Source: Zeus faber (taxonomy: Eukaryota > Chordata > Actinopteri > Zeiformes > Zeidae). Taken from it: a stretch of 64,000 nucleotides of DNA. The stretch is from the NCBI GenBank assembly GCA_960531495.1, contig OY482864.1, forward strand, positions 4,006,848 to 4,070,847, read 5' to 3'. Below, piece after piece: positions 1 through 22,891 of the stretch; positions within the stretch are counted from its first letter, which is position 1, and each line of letters begins with the position of its first letter. The translations under genes and the position numbers were made by a program. The notes below the pieces were generated by a model, which worked only from the letters and a program-made list of their open reading frames with translations, searched no databases and was not told where the DNA came from.

Positions 1-19
1 AGCACTTCGGGAAGCTCAC

Positions 20-9714
<9,695 letters not shown>

Positions 9715-9724
9715 CTGGAGGGGA

Positions 9725-9762
9725 CACACACACACACGCACGCACACGCACACGCACACACA

Positions 9763-9830
<68 letters not shown>
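9725..9830. repeat. CA microsatellite beside the first coding exon
   Basis: About 106 bases of CA with a few CG and CT interruptions. It starts 11 bases upstream of the exon 9714-9641. Confidence 0.95.
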
Positions 9831-9832
<2 letters not shown>

Positions 9833-9989
9833 TGCAAAAAAAGACATCCTGATACAACATAATTCAAAGGCAAAGCATTATCTCAAATGTCCTCATATGA
9901 TGCCTTTTGAAAGCGAAAAGCCCACGTCCCCTGAGTGGCAGCAGCAAACAAGGCCTGAACCTCTCTGTCTCTCTCCTTTTCTCTCTCTC

Positions 9990-10305
9990 TGAAATTCAAA
10001 TGTCCTTTATTGACATGACAAGAGCTCTTATATTGTGAAATTATTACAAGACATGTATATTAAAATCATAATATTACACAAGTTGTGAAGTACAGAAAAT
10101 ATAACAATAACAACAAATGACAACAACAACAATAATACTAAATGGAATAGTGAAATCCACGAATAGACAACAATGACGATAGACAATGAAAGAACAAATG
10201 TGCAAATAAAAGAGTGTAGATGAATTGATCTGTTCAGTCCATCATTGTCCCTCCAGGCTGTTATGTATTTAGCTGCCACTATTGAGCACTCTGGTCCCCG
10301 CCACC
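9990..10305 (-). mobile_element. LINE 3' end fragment
   Basis: Starts with GAAATTCAAATGTCCTTTATT, the reverse complement of a typical LINE 3' end, followed by AACAA-rich sequence and CCTCCAGGCTGTTATGTATT. No protein fragment is readable, so the clade is not assigned. Confidence 0.45.
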
Positions 10306-13300
10306 CTCTCTCTCTGGGCTTTAATAGAAAAACATAATCAAATCATTGCAGGATTTGAGCTCATTCCCGCTGGCAGACGACGCATCCCCAGATCACATCC
10401 AAAGGATGCGGATGGATGCAGTTCGCGACGATCAAATCGAATTGACAGCACCTGAACCCCGTCAGCGACGTGAATTTCTGTCACTTGGAAGCCAGATCCC
10501 AAATATTAGCTTTCCGAAATATAGAACAATGAAAAACAAAAAGGCCTGGTTGTGTGTCTGCGTGTCAAAAAGAGTTTGTTGGGACAGCCTGACAGATCTT
10601 CAGGATCAGGTCGAGCACACTTTCCGCAATACACCATTTAAAGCTGCATTACATGAAATTCGAGGAAATGTTGATGGATGTAAACAAACTTCAACTTTGG
10701 ACCTCTCCCTCACGTCTGCCTACCAACGAGTCACAGAAAAACTCACTTCATTTCTTCTTTAGAGGTTGAATTTCTCTGAGCAGCATGGATAGTTAACAAA
10801 GAGGAATGGAACACAAGCTCCGTCTCTGGGGTAACTAGGCCATCGCCGCAGACAAACACTAACCTGCGTGGCATGTCAGCATTCAGGAACCTGGATTGTT
10901 TGTTTACACCGCAAATCCGGCCCAATGGCAGCTTTTGACATGACCCAGTTGAGCGCTCGACCCCAATTCACTCCAGGGCACAACGAATCTGGAAAGTTCT
11001 CGACATCATGCCGCTATCACCACGGCGAGGCAATCGTTCGCATAGGGAACTGTAATGACCGATTCATTCTTTTATTGCAAATACAACAATGGTGTCAGTA
11101 CATATTACAACCGTGATTTTACTTGGACATTGTCAAATGCGAGGGTTGTTTGGGGTGCGGTGGACTGAGGGAGAAAGTGATGGAAAGAAAAGTGAACTGC
11201 TATATCTGATTTCCTAGACTTCCAAGACGAATTTCTTGATTGCAAATCATTGCAAGCTGTCGATGGTATCTATGAGCTTCCATGACGAGAAGGCATCAAA
11301 TCAATGATTTGGCCGCTGAGGTCCTTGCGAATATAGAAATTGTAAAAAAGTGCTCATAAATAAGCAAAACAGGTGAAGCGGTCATTTAAAAGATAGATTT
11401 GCTTTTCAAACCAAGGCCTAAAATGTTGGTTCCAATCATTTGTTACTGTGCATAGCAAAATCGCACTAAATCCTTTATTATTGAGAAACTTACCACTCTG
11501 CTGCAGCTTCTCACTGTACTTACATGCGGTCCAGTGGGGCAAACGTTTAAGCCTTCAAAATAGAGTGGGTTTTTTTAACAGGTTTTGAATGACAGTAATA
11601 TCACCTTTAATTTAAAACTAAGTGATGTTATTGCCGCTTTATGTCAATAACTCATTTTCGAATGACGCTCTCGAGTAAGAGCTGAAACAGACAATCAAAC
11701 AAAAAATTAAGCTTTTTGTTTTTTTACATGTGTGCGTATTAGAGATATTCTAGAGAGAGAAATATAGAATAGAGATATTCTCAACTTTGAAGTCAAGACC
11801 CATGTTGGGTCAATTCATACGCGGAGGGCTTGCTGAACTGATTCATTATTATTAGATTTGTATATATTTTTTTTTTCAATTTGTTAAATTGGTGTGAATA
11901 CCAGAACGTATCCTCTGCGATGCTCATTCACACGAAACAGTTGCATTGTGGAACAATATGCATTATGGAATATCCACACTTTGTCACTTCAGTTTTAGTA
12001 CAGTGAGAAAGATTTTTATTTAGACTCAAAGGGGTTGCATTAAGGCATTTGCATTTATTTTAGAATTGTAATGCATACAATTTGTGTTGCTGGCTTCAAA
12101 ATAATACGAATGATAGGTATTGCTAATTTTCTGTTGTTGCGAGAAGTTCGGGGCCGCGGGCCAAAAAAGGGTTGTGAACCCCAAGCTAAGTCAGCCATGT
12201 CGTTCGGTGACGAGCTCGTCTGGGACATTTTCTTACCGTGACTTGCTCAAGGGCAGGTGAGGATAGGGTCTCCACACCGTTAACCCTCCCGATAGGCAAC
12301 TATACAATAACAACGATGGTTTCAGTCCTTGCTGCTGATGGATTCTGACTTTTGTTATCGAGTCATTTTGGTTATTTCCCCATGTCATTCACATCAACAG
12401 CGGCAGCTAAATATGGATACGCCACAAACAGACAAGCGAAACTCAAAGACGCCATATTTTCCATTTCCAAAAGGTCGCTGTCAACGCGCAACGGATTCTG
12501 CTACTTTAGACCTACGAAGGGTCTTTTAGATTCGTTGTCCTCCCGCAGCAACAGACCTCTCCAAGTGCGGTAAACAGAAACAATAGCTGAATCGCTGGGA
12601 CACAAGAACGCAATTAAACTGATCACTTAATACCTGATAATCTGCATTACCTGCCATGCTCATGCCTCGTCACGCAGAGCCCAAGCTACGGTGGGGGGGG
12701 GGGGGGTGTCCAGTCCCGCTGGACACTCTGGGAAACATCGGCCAAACTGTCCGGGACTAATGTGGACACTTTGCCCCGGTAGCCTGCAAAAACTCCTGGG
12801 CGGTCCCTACATTTGAGGCTCTGTGACTCATGGGATCTTTAAAAAATATATCGTTAAGTGAAAAGCCAATTATTATTTAATGAAGACAAAATAAGTAAAT
12901 GATCCAAACCTGCGTGTTTACACTTACACAACAATGGCCGTAAGCCACAGCAGATGGATCGATGGAGATTATATAGATGCAAACACATTCGCATCCATAT
13001 GTCGACAGATTACCATTGCGGTATCCCCATAGCGGCGTGGCGTAATAACAACAGGAGCTACCGTATCCACCATTGCACGTCGGATGAGGGCACTTCGCCC
13101 CAGCTCCAGCTTACAGCTCTGCTGCGTGGAACAGGTGTGAGGGTCTGATAAATGTTGGAACGCGAGATGAAAAACGGAAGAAAGGTTCACGCCGAAAGCA
13201 TCTGTCACTGACCTAATTCGCCTCACCTCTCACCCCCAACCCGTTATGAACTTAAAGACACCGGCGAGCACACTTAAAGAGGGGTGGAGGGAGGCAAAGA

Positions 13301-13430
13301 CAAGGTAATTTTACTTACCAGTAAAGCAGAGATAGCCCATCGAAGCGCTCAGCCTCCTGAGGGAGCAATGGCATCGCACAGTCGAGAGGCAGAAACAGCG
13401 AATGCTCTCCCCGCCACTGTCGCCAACCGT
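10306..13430. other. no gene recognised
   Basis: Holds a fragment of dispersed repeat Z at about 11399-11540 (GAAACTTACCACTCTGCTGC) and a short poly-G run near 12690. The 138-codon frame at 10346-10762 and smaller frames show no family pattern. Nothing else is supported. Confidence 0.5.
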
Positions 13431-13437
13431 ACACCAT

Positions 13438-13481
<44 letters not shown>

Positions 13482-13496
13482 CCACACACACACAGG
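13438..13496. repeat. CA microsatellite
   Basis: Nearly perfect CA repeats. A GA tract follows at 13653-13686. Confidence 0.95.
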
Positions 13497-13651
13497 GGGT
13501 AGGAAAAGCACGTATTACGTAGCCATGAGATGAGATAAGAGTCAGTTGTTTGAAAGGTAGATGGGATGAATTGAGACGGCAGCAGCAGTTCACACGGGGT
13601 CAGTCCTGTGTGACTGCAGAGAGAAGGAGAAAGAGGAAAAGACAGACAGAC

Positions 13652-13652
<1 letters not shown>

Positions 13653-13686
<34 letters not shown>
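13653..13686. repeat. GA microsatellite
   Basis: Perfect GA repeats flanked by purine-rich sequence. Confidence 0.9.
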
Positions 13687-13690
<4 letters not shown>

Positions 13691-14504
13691 AATCCGCCTG
13701 GACAGTGAGAGACACACGCTTACCTTTACGCACTAATCCACGCTGATACCCGTCCATCACTGGGCTGGGCTGCTCGCACCTCAATCTCCCTCCTCTGGCA
13801 CTGCTGGAGCAGCACACTACAGGCGGAGGACGCAAATAGAAACGCACACAGATAAACACACACCCCCACACACACACACACCAAAACATGAACATGCACA
13901 ACAGCAGCAGAGAATGGAGGTATAGCTATACTGGTGATACTGTAAGTGTATGAGTAACTGTATCTGTCCTGTCATTGAAAATCGACCTATCAATGCAACT
14001 TTTCAATCTTATTTCATATTTACTTTATATTTATTTTTTCATATTTACTTTCATACTTTTTAGTGTATCTTATTTTAGTGTATAGTCATATTCGGTATTT
14101 TGTTGTTAAATTACTGCTCTTCTTACAATTATTACATATACTTAACTACTACTCATTCTGTTTCCATTACTGAGCCAATGTGACACCAGCTGTAACATTA
14201 CTACTGAAACTTGAACTTGAGTACATTTGATTTGGTATGTGAACCTTTTTGGAATCGTTACGTTCGTAAGTACTCACAATGTGTTCTGCTAGTATCTTTA
14301 TACATCGTAATCTTTAAATATTATTTGACAGGCACTGGAACCTGATAACAACTGTGCATTTCCACAGGCTGATGCCAATGGACTTTTGAGTTTGATGGCT
14401 ACTTGCTTTCTACTGGGCGTATTTTAGGTATTTTGTAAAGTAACAAATACATAGGTTTGGGGTATTTTATCTTCAATACTTTGTACATGGATGATTTATT
14501 TTAT

Positions 14505-14706
<202 letters not shown>

Positions 14707-15805
14707 CTGTACTGTAGCGGACAATCCTCTCATAATACTGGATTTCATTTGGCCCTCTTGGACATTCCAGGTCTTTGGATTAAACTGTTATCTCCCATTT
14801 TCAAGGAGAGGGGATAACAACACTGTTTTACTGCTGTGAATCTCCAACACGAGGCTCTTTTGTGGTGAACTGTCGTTTCTGCATAGTTTCTTCACACCTG
14901 CGACACAAAAACGTCGGAATAACACTAACCAGACAGGAACTGAATCCTCCTACATCCTGGGAGACGGATAGTTAAGATCAGAGGATAAGCTGGATGAGAG
15001 ACCACTCAGCGACCCATGGTAGGGTCAGTTAGCTGTGAACCCATCCTTCCCACATTTTCCTGTTTCCCATTTGATGGTAACACAGGATGATTTCAGAAGA
15101 GAAGGTCTGAAATCTTGGTCTGGACATCCAATTCACATCATCACCAAAGGGACAATGCATTAATAAAACAAGGGGAAAATTTAACACTTTTTCTGTGTAA
15201 CTTCCTCTTCCTCCCTTTTCCTTCTTGGGAAAATAGGCACGCAGGCAAAGCACCCACTCACCCCTCCTTCTGTCACAACATCGCTACCTCTGAAATCTTC
15301 CAGAGCCACCATAAACTTAGATCCACATTCCTGAGGAACATTCCACAGTGCATCTAGGTTCAAGAATTAATGAAGAATTTTAAGAATGTAACAATATCAG
15401 TTATTAATTAAATCACCCAGTAATCAAAGTAACAGTAATATTCAAATATTTTTATTCAAACTGACAAAAATCCCACCTCTCTATAGCACCAGATGACCAA
15501 GATGTGAGTGGAAAGATTAAATCTATTTTTGTCCAGGCTAATATCTTTATCTAATATATGAATATATTTTATATTAATGGTGCAAAATCTCATTTGTTAA
15601 GTTGAGTAGTTAGAAACCAATTTTTATTTTTCATTTAATTTTCTGCGAATGTCATGTTAAAATGTATAAAAAGCATGAAGGTTTTCGGTCCCTGGTATGT
15701 GATTTGTCTTGGGGACACAGTTTATATACGATGTTTAGAATCACTGAATTGACGGTGATGGAAGGAGTTGTGTGAGTGTTCCGTGTAAAATACCAAATTA
15801 AATAA
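14707..15805. other. no gene recognised
   Basis: AT-rich non-coding sequence. A stretch near 15290-15350 looks weakly exon-like on the minus strand but is not supported by a recognisable protein. Confidence 0.45.
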
Positions 15806-16085
15806 AGGTACTCATTACTTAATGACCTACCTGTTTAACGACTGTTCAGACTTACAACCAGCTCTCCGACCAGTCTGTATTGTGCGCTGCGTACAATACT
15901 ACGGTGTGCACATTGCATGCATCTCAGCGTCAATCATCTTATCGCTGTTTACACTGCTCTCCGTTGGTTTCCCTGCTGAAGTGCATCGTGTCATTGGGGG
16001 GATCCAAGCAACACCACAGGAATCCCCCATCGGCAGAACTACAACCAAAGCAACACAGTCACAAGTGAGAGAATTCCTCTGTTAG
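15806..16085 (+). mobile_element. DNA-transposon end, same family as 61782-62160
   Basis: AGGTACTCATTACTTAATGA and the next 100 or so bases (CAACCAGCTCTCCGACCAGT, TGTATTGTGCGCTGCGTACA) match the left part of the element at 61782-62160. Beyond that the two diverge. Here the frame stays open to 16085, possibly a leftover of a coding parent element. The right inverted end was not found. Confidence 0.6.
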
Positions 16086-16313
16086 GTTGTCTGATTAAGA
16101 GTTGGCGTCGGATAGGTTTTAAATCTTTAAATTAGAACTTGTAAACTTTACAAAGTGTCTTGTTTACTTTATCCGAACTGGTGATTTTCTATTACATGCA
16201 TTCTTTATTTACAATTTCTTTATTTTGCCTTTTGATGGCCTGAAATTTACTTAGACTAGATTTATTACAATAGGTACAGCAATGGGGCACTCTGGTCTGA
16301 TACCAAGGTATGA

Positions 16314-16357
16314 GCCATGAGACGCAGTTCTGTCTTTACAGAACTGCGTCTCATGGC
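16314..16357. other. perfect 20-bp hairpin
   Basis: The stem GCCATGAGACGCAGTTCTGT pairs without mismatch with its reverse complement across a 4-base loop (CTTT, 16334-16337). A short C run follows. No gene is recognised around it. Confidence 0.9.
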
Positions 16358-16859
16358 ACCCCCCCCCAAGTAGAAAATTACTGGAAGGACAGCACACAGA
16401 ATGTATGAAAAAGTACAGAGTTGTACAACATTGAAACCGAAAGTTACAGAGTTGTGGACTTCGAGAGAGCGAGAGAGCGAGAGAGCAGTTTTAGCAAAGC
16501 TCATAAAATAGACTTAATTTTCCCCTTTTGTAATGGAACATCCACATATTGAGATGCAGTACACAGACACAAAAACAACAACCAAAAACAAACCAAAATA
16601 ACAACCAAAAATCATCACATCTAAAAATAAAACCAACAGGCTTCCGGTTATGGCATATTGCACAGCATATGAGCACAAGAGTATGTAAGAATTGAAGAAT
16701 AAGTCTATGAAGCGAAGCAAAATTAAACACAATTTTCTAGGCGTTGTATGTGGGCATCTGAAAAACCTTGTCAGGAAAAACCTCCGTGAGGACAAAGCAG
16801 GTGGTGCGTCCAGGGAAAACATGTTCTCAAAACAGACGAAGATGCAACAGGATGGCTGG

Positions 16860-17296
16860 TCGAGGAATGGTCGGCACTGCAGCGGGGCTCTAGTGGGTAC
16901 TGTATCTTCACCACACACACACATCTTTATTATCTGAAGGCACCATGCTTATAACCGACAAGCAACCCGAGGTTCTGTCCTACAGGTGCTCACAGCCATT
17001 GGTCAATCATCCTGTCCAAGGTCACAGTATCAGGGCCCCTGGGAGAGGAGACAAAAGCAGGGGTTCAGTTTCCGTCATCATAGTCATTTGCTGCACCCCC
17101 ACAGCCTTCAAAATCATAGCACGGATGATCGGAGGAAGCAGGTAATATATTCTGAAGGGCGGGTACATGTGCATAGTGAGAGGGGCCCCTCATTATAAGA
17201 CCTTATTTTTATCTTTGCCGAGTCCAGATGTTAGCAGCTCCTAACAAGCTCTGTGAAGGAGTTCTTTGTTCAACTATTCTGAGACTCACCATCACA
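16860..17296 (-). repeat. retroviral 3' LTR (right boundary uncertain)
   Basis: Starts TGTGATGG directly after a polypurine tract. It contains a polyadenylation signal AATAAAG (16931-16925) followed by a GT-rich stretch, as expected for R and U5. The distal end near 16860 is a guess, because no second LTR was available for comparison. Confidence 0.6.
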
Positions 17297-17329
17297 CTCC
17301 CCCTTAGAGATTGAACATCTCTACATAAG

Positions 17330-18090
17330 GTCCTGAAAAAAAGAGGCTTCAAAGAAACACAGAATAAAATGGATAACAACAATGGATAAATGCAAAAATG
17401 CACAACGAAATGAAAAACACATCCCAAAGCATCTGATAAAAATCAGAATGAAAGAAATAACGAGCATTATAACACCGGCTTCGGATAGTAGGAACCCCAC
17501 ATTTTGTCCAGCCAGGCAGTATTCCACTGCCCATGGCCGACATTGTCCTTTAACTCTTTCCTAAGGTTTTTAAGTTTGGCCAATGCAACAGTGAATTTTC
17601 CATCTGGGGCTGTGTTGTTAGGGATAAATGTACAACATTGCACACCAAAACATAGCACATACTCCTTGCTGTTCAGCTAGGTTCATGTCTAGGGCCAAAT
17701 GAGTTTGCCAGGGCACTTGGAAAGTTGCGTCAAGCTGCTCACCGGGGGCCTCAAACAATTGAAACGTGTAATTGGAAAAGCGTTGTTTATTGTAATTTAT
17801 GTAGTTCACCTAATCTACATTTTTGTCAATTGTTTACCAGGGACAAAGGATGGATGCAAATCCACCTAAAATTTGGTTTTGTGCCTTAAATTCATGAGAG
17901 GCCCCCGTTAGAACTCCGATGGCAGCTATGTAGACACCAGGGGCGTCCTCGAAGCCATTGGACAGTACATTTACGACGGGTGTTCTGTGGTTCAGCGCTC
18001 ATAGTCAAGAGAGTGTCCAGATCTGCTGACGCAATACCGAAGCATGCTGTACTATAGCAACTTGTGGGCAAGTGCCAGTCCAATTGGTGG
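17330..18090 (-). pseudogene. retroviral envelope remnant
   Basis: Fragments in different frames: a surface-subunit part (about 18083-17892), the transmembrane-subunit ectodomain (about 17809-17467) with a CC pair followed by TFIPNN and a helical ALAKLKNLRKEL segment, and a hydrophobic membrane span near 17430-17349. Frame changes occur between fragments, so no intact protein is encoded. The pattern is of class I retroviral fusion proteins. Confidence 0.65.
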
Positions 18091-18177
18091 GAACGATGGT
18101 ATTATTTATTCAGATTTGCTCTCGGATTGCTTTCGTCATTCAGATGTATCAGCGCTAACTAGTGTGGGTGTGTTTAC

Positions 18178-18486
18178 TTAGCTTCGGATATACGTAGATT
18201 CTCCGTGAGTAATGTCCTCCACTGTCTCTCTCATGTCGCATTGGTAGGTGGCGATGGATTGGTTGGGTTCTGTAAGAGGCGTACAGTGGGTGATGTGGAA
18301 CCAGACGTTTTGGTTATTTCTTCTTTTTTTTCCGTGAGCTTTCACAGCTGTGGGAGTAAACAGAGTTATCTGAAAGAGGGCCTGTCCGCAGAGCTCTTCC
18401 CACTTTCTTTTATGTACGTTCAGGGACACCCAGTCGCCGACCTGAGGTGATGATCGGGCATGCATTGGTCTGTCATCTGGGATCAC
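18178..18486 (-). pseudogene. retroviral pol end (integrase C-terminal domain)
   Basis: The 102-codon frame contains PQVGDWVSLNVHKRKWEE and later TPTAVKAHGKK and HITHCTPL, the layout of a gammaretrovirus-type integrase C-terminal domain. The upstream pol is missing. Confidence 0.65.
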
Positions 18487-18560
18487 CGCTGGTTTAGCCT
18501 GTTGGAAGATGGCTACAGCGTAGGTGAAGGGCAGAGAGATGTTTTGCGCAGTAAATCAGT

Positions 18561-19183
18561 TCATTTTAATATTGCTGAAGGGAGGGTCCCTTGTGGGGCC
18601 CTCTGAGGTATATGGGGCACATTGTCTGAGGCTTTGAATGCCCAATGATGGATCCAGATGTTTTGTTCCTAGACATCTGCTTGGTTCTGGAGGGGGGCTT
18701 AATCTTCAACATTGGGTAGCAGCAGAATTTTTGTTACAGTCACTTTAGTGGTCTTAATGTAAATATTAATGTATAACAACTTTTATCCATAATGGCATTT
18801 CATTCAATATTCAATTTATTAAATATCAAATTTGATATTAAAAAAAGAATACTATGCTATGACACATTCACAAACATTTATGACTCAAAAATCAAAGTGG
18901 ATAAAACAAAATCCAATCTAGTTGGTTAACTACAATTTTAAACAATTTACCGGCAGCACATTTCAAAATGCCATAACATCAATCAAACAAAACAAACCAA
19001 AAATAAATAAAATTAAAAATACAAAAAATACAAATCAAATAAAAATCCAATAAACTAACAATTACAGATAAACAACAGTTTGAGCTGTCCTAATATTGAT
19101 ATTGTCCAGAGGGGTTATCAACACAATGTCACATTCAGCTTAATCTAGATGTAACTTATTCTTCTTTTTTCCGAACGATTTTT
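18561..19183. other. no gene recognised
   Basis: AT-rich sequence with A-rich stretches (18960-19070). It may contain the remainder of the retroviral insertion, but no protein pattern is readable. Confidence 0.4.
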
Positions 19184-19929
19184 TAGGGCTGTCGATTGTT
19201 TAAAAAATCAACAAATTAATAGTACAATTTGCTGTGATTAATTGCGAGTAATTGCTTTTTTTTCTTCTAGAGACTGAAGCTTGTAATACAGTAATGGATA
19301 TTTAAATATAAAAACACAGAATTAATGTGGAATCAACACAAAGGAACTATATTTTATTCAAATACGATTGTTTAAGAGCATTTTTTTTTTTTACTTTGAA
19401 CACAGATTCTCTCATGCGAACTACAGATTTCCACTAAAAGAAGGCCATTAAATTGACTGTCAGTTTGAAAGGCATATTTCTTACATTCATAACAGAAAAA
19501 AAAACCCAGGCCTATATGTGAAAATGCCAGTTGAATTTAGAAGGTTACAATTCATTATATGCATAAATGATAATTAAGGTGTTAAGCTATTAATATGTTT
19601 TCATCAATCATTTTAGAATATGTCCATTGCAGGTTTTTCTTCATATAATAATCAAACCACAAATAGCTGATAACAAAAGGGGATACAAGAGTGACTGGTA
19701 GATTGGCCCAGTTATGCACGGTGCTCTTTTTGTTTCATTCGATAACTAAATTGAGTACAATAAAATGCACGGATGCCTGCTACGGATTCCGACGACCCTG
19801 ACAATCCTGATCTGAAGATATCGAAGAATCCAACAAAACCAGTCATACTAGTACTACACAGATTCTACATCAGCAGCCCTCCGTCCTCAACAGTACAGTA
19901 CCCACTACGCGTCTGTCAAGACGAGCCTC

Positions 19930-20829
19930 ATGGCTAACACCGAAGTGCGTCTACTGCAACTGAATGCAGAGGGCCTGACACGGTCGAAGCGTGATCTCAT
20001 CCAGCACATTGCCAACCAACATCAGGCGAACATACTGCTGCTACAAGAGACCCACTGTGTCACTGAAGACAAGCTACTCATCGATGGTTTCGACCTCATC
20101 AGCTTCATAGGTCACAACAAACACGGCATTGCCTGCTACACCAAACAGGGAATATATGCAAGAGCCCTCCAGTAATCTCCAGCCAACTCTGCCATTGAAT
20201 GGTGCATCATGGAAGCTCTGGGCACCACCTTTTGCAACATCTACAACCCACCACCTGCTGAGTTGGATATATCCTTCCTCCCCACCATCCCTGTAAACTC
20301 TTTTGTCTGCGGTGATTTTAACTGTAGGAACATCAAATGGGGGTACTCAAACACTGACAGAAATGGCTCTGTTGCTAGCAACTGGGCAGAAAGTAGCAAC
20401 CTTCATCTGCTCTTCGACAACAAGGGCCCCAGAACCTTTTACTCTGGCAGACACGGCACCTGGACATGCCCTGATCTGTCCTTTGTCTCCAACAACATCA
20501 GCAGACGCTGCAACAGAATGGTTCTACAGAAGTTCCCTAGATCTGGTCACTCGCCCATCATCATCTCCAGTGACATCAAGCTAGCCATCTCTAGCCTCAA
20601 CAGAAGAAGATGGAATTTCAGGAAGGCTAACAGGCAAAAGTTTTCAGAACTCACCAGGAAATTAATAGCAAGCCTACCTGACCCATCATCCAATGTGAAT
20701 GGAGCTTTCTGCATCGCCTTCTGCATCCTGCTCAACAAGGCTGCCAAGCTCTCCATCCCAAGAGGCCGCAGGGACCCACATGTACTTGCTGGGATAAAGA
20801 CTGTGAGAAACTGTACAAGGAGTACCTGA
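19930..20829 (+). pseudogene. LINE endonuclease domain
   Basis: Two open segments (19930-20175, 20209-20829) are in the same frame, separated by one TAA codon at 20173-20175. Catalytic-type motifs are QETH, GDFN and SGHSPI. The frame then stops at 20827. Confidence 0.8.
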
Positions 20830-21536
20830 ATGCCACCGACACTGACCAACGCTCTCTCTGTGGTGACCAACTGCTGGACCTTCTCGGGTAGAAGAGAAAG
20901 GTTAGATGGGAGGAGGAAGTTAACAACATCAACTTCACACATTCTAGTCGTAGGGCCTGGAATACGATCAACTGGCTAACTGGGCGAAGTTGCCCAGCTA
21001 GACCATGCCCCATAGCAGCGAATGCAATAGCCTCTGTACTCGCTGATAACGGCAGATGGAAAGACCGCTCATCTGAGGCAAAAGCCTTCACCAGAGAAGT
21101 AGTCGCCAGTAGAGGTCGACATCAGGAAACTCACCAGGACAGTTCCTCAATCCAGCCCCCTTTCCCAGCCCATTTCGTCAGAAGAAATCGTTGCAGCCCT
21201 AAAATCTCTCAAGGAAAATAAGGCTCCCTTAAACGATAACATCCACACTGAGTTCCTGAAGAACATGAGCCATGAGTCACTGACCTGGGTCCAGCTTTTC
21301 CTCTCCAACTGCCTAGAAAACCTGACCATACCATCCAAATGGAAGCAGGCTAAGGTGCTGGCCATACTCAAGCCAAATAAAACACCAGATGAACCAAAGA
21401 ACGCCCAATATCCCTCCTGTCACATCTTTACATACTACTTGAGAGGGTCATTCTATCAAGAATAAACAACATCATTGAAGAGAGTCTTCCCCACACTCAA
21501 GCTGGTTTCCGTAAAGGTCAATCAACAACAGATCAA

Positions 21537-22109
21537 GTGACCTGGCTAGTTCATGACATTGAAAGTGCCTTCCAGAGGAAAGAAAAGTTTGGAACAGTCT
21601 CCATCGACCTCACTGCAGCGTATGACACAGTTTGGCACAGAGGCCTCTACCTCAAGCTCCTGAAGACTTTGCCTGATATTAAGCTCGTGAAGTTCATCAT
21701 GCTGCTTATACAGGACCGTACCTTTGTACTGGAGACCTCAAACTGCCAATGCAGCAAGAGAAGAAGACTGAGGAACGGGCTCCCCCAAGGCTCTGTTCTT
21801 GCCTCTACACTTTTTAACATCTACACCGCTGACATGCCTGTTGGAGAGTGCTCGCAATATGACTACACAGACGACTCAGCCATTGGATTTGGTGACAAAG
21901 CCTTTAGTGTGGTTGAGAATGCCCTTGAGAAAGATCTCTCGCTACTAAGCAGGTACTTCCACAAATGGCATCTCAAGCTAAGCCTGCCCAAGACAGTTTG
22001 CTCAGTGTTCCATCTTGCCAATCGATGTGCGAATACCATGCTGAACATCACACTCAACGGCACCATCGTCAGGCATGACCCCAACCCTAAATATCTCGGT
22101 GTCACTTGA
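21537..22109 (+). pseudogene. LINE reverse transcriptase core
   Basis: 190-codon frame with the palm motifs SIDLTAAYDTVWHRGLY, NGLPQGSVLASTLFN and YTDDSA. It is out of frame with the endonuclease segment and with the C-terminal segment 22106-22891. Confidence 0.8.
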
Positions 22110-22891
22110 CTGTAGCCTCACCTTCAAGCCACACATCCAACAAGTTGCTGCCAAGACCGCTGTGTGTAAACCTCCTGAAGAGACTGGCTGGCACTGGATG
22201 GGGTGCAAACTTCACCACCCTGCGCACCTCTACCCTTGCCCTCGCACACTCCACGGCTGAGTATGCCGCCCCTGCATGGAGTCACAGCAGCCATACACCC
22301 TGTGTTGATGTTGTGCTTAACACCGCCATGAGGCTAATTCTACCATCAACCCCTGTTGAGTTCCTCCCCATACTGTCTGGCATTCCACCTCAAGAGCTCA
22401 GTCGTAACTTCCTGACCTTGAAGCTGGCCTGCAAGAGTGCAGATGAGCAAACAAGCCTGATCCCCCCGCCTGCTGAGTATGGCCACCAGAGACTTAAACA
22501 CAGACACTTCTCCACCGAAGCTAGGAGACTCCTTACCACGAGCCCTCCACACCCTGGATGGATCCTTGACTGCTGGAACAAGGAATGGTCCGAGTCAACC
22601 TCCACGTTAAGGAAGTTCATCAACTCCCCTTCAACCAATCCACCTGGGTGTGACCTACCACGGAATGCCTGGGTCAACCTCAACAGACTTAGCTCTGGAG
22701 TAGTAAAGACCCAAACCTATCTGCATATGATTGGAGTGTCTGCCACAAATCTCTGCGAATGCGGAAAACCACAGACTGTTGAACACATCATTGATGAATG
22801 CCGAATCTCGAAATCACCACATGGAGTCAGCGGCCTCATTGAACTGGATGACGATACCACTTCTTGGCTAATGTCCCAATTGCCTGTGTAG
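22106..22891 (+). pseudogene. LINE C-terminal region
   Basis: 261-codon frame with YAAPAWSHSSH, the post-RT region typical of LINE ORF2, ending in a CxC-x8-H-x4-C cluster (CECGKPQTVEHIIDEC). No RNase H motif was recognised. Confidence 0.7.

Larger units (their letters stand above)
16860..18560 (-). mobile_element. 3' half of a decayed endogenous retrovirus
   Basis: On the minus strand the order is: end of pol (integrase C-terminal part, about 18540-18330), a broken env (about 18200-17330), a polypurine tract AAGGGGGAG (17305-17297), then an LTR starting TGTGATGGTGAG at 17296. gag, protease, reverse transcriptase and a 5' LTR were not found, so the copy is truncated. The family looks like gamma/epsilon-type fish retroviruses by its integrase tail and envelope. 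It is inactive: frames are interrupted and the 5' half is missing. Confidence 0.7.

Noticed and set aside
10346-10762. 138-codon open frame
   Set aside because: No recognisable domain and no splice or promoter context; composition is like neighbouring non-coding DNA.
15215-15350. Exon-like minus-strand stretch (ALWNVPQECGSKFMVALEDF) between an AG and a GT
   Set aside because: No family recognised and it does not connect in phase with a known exon with any confidence.
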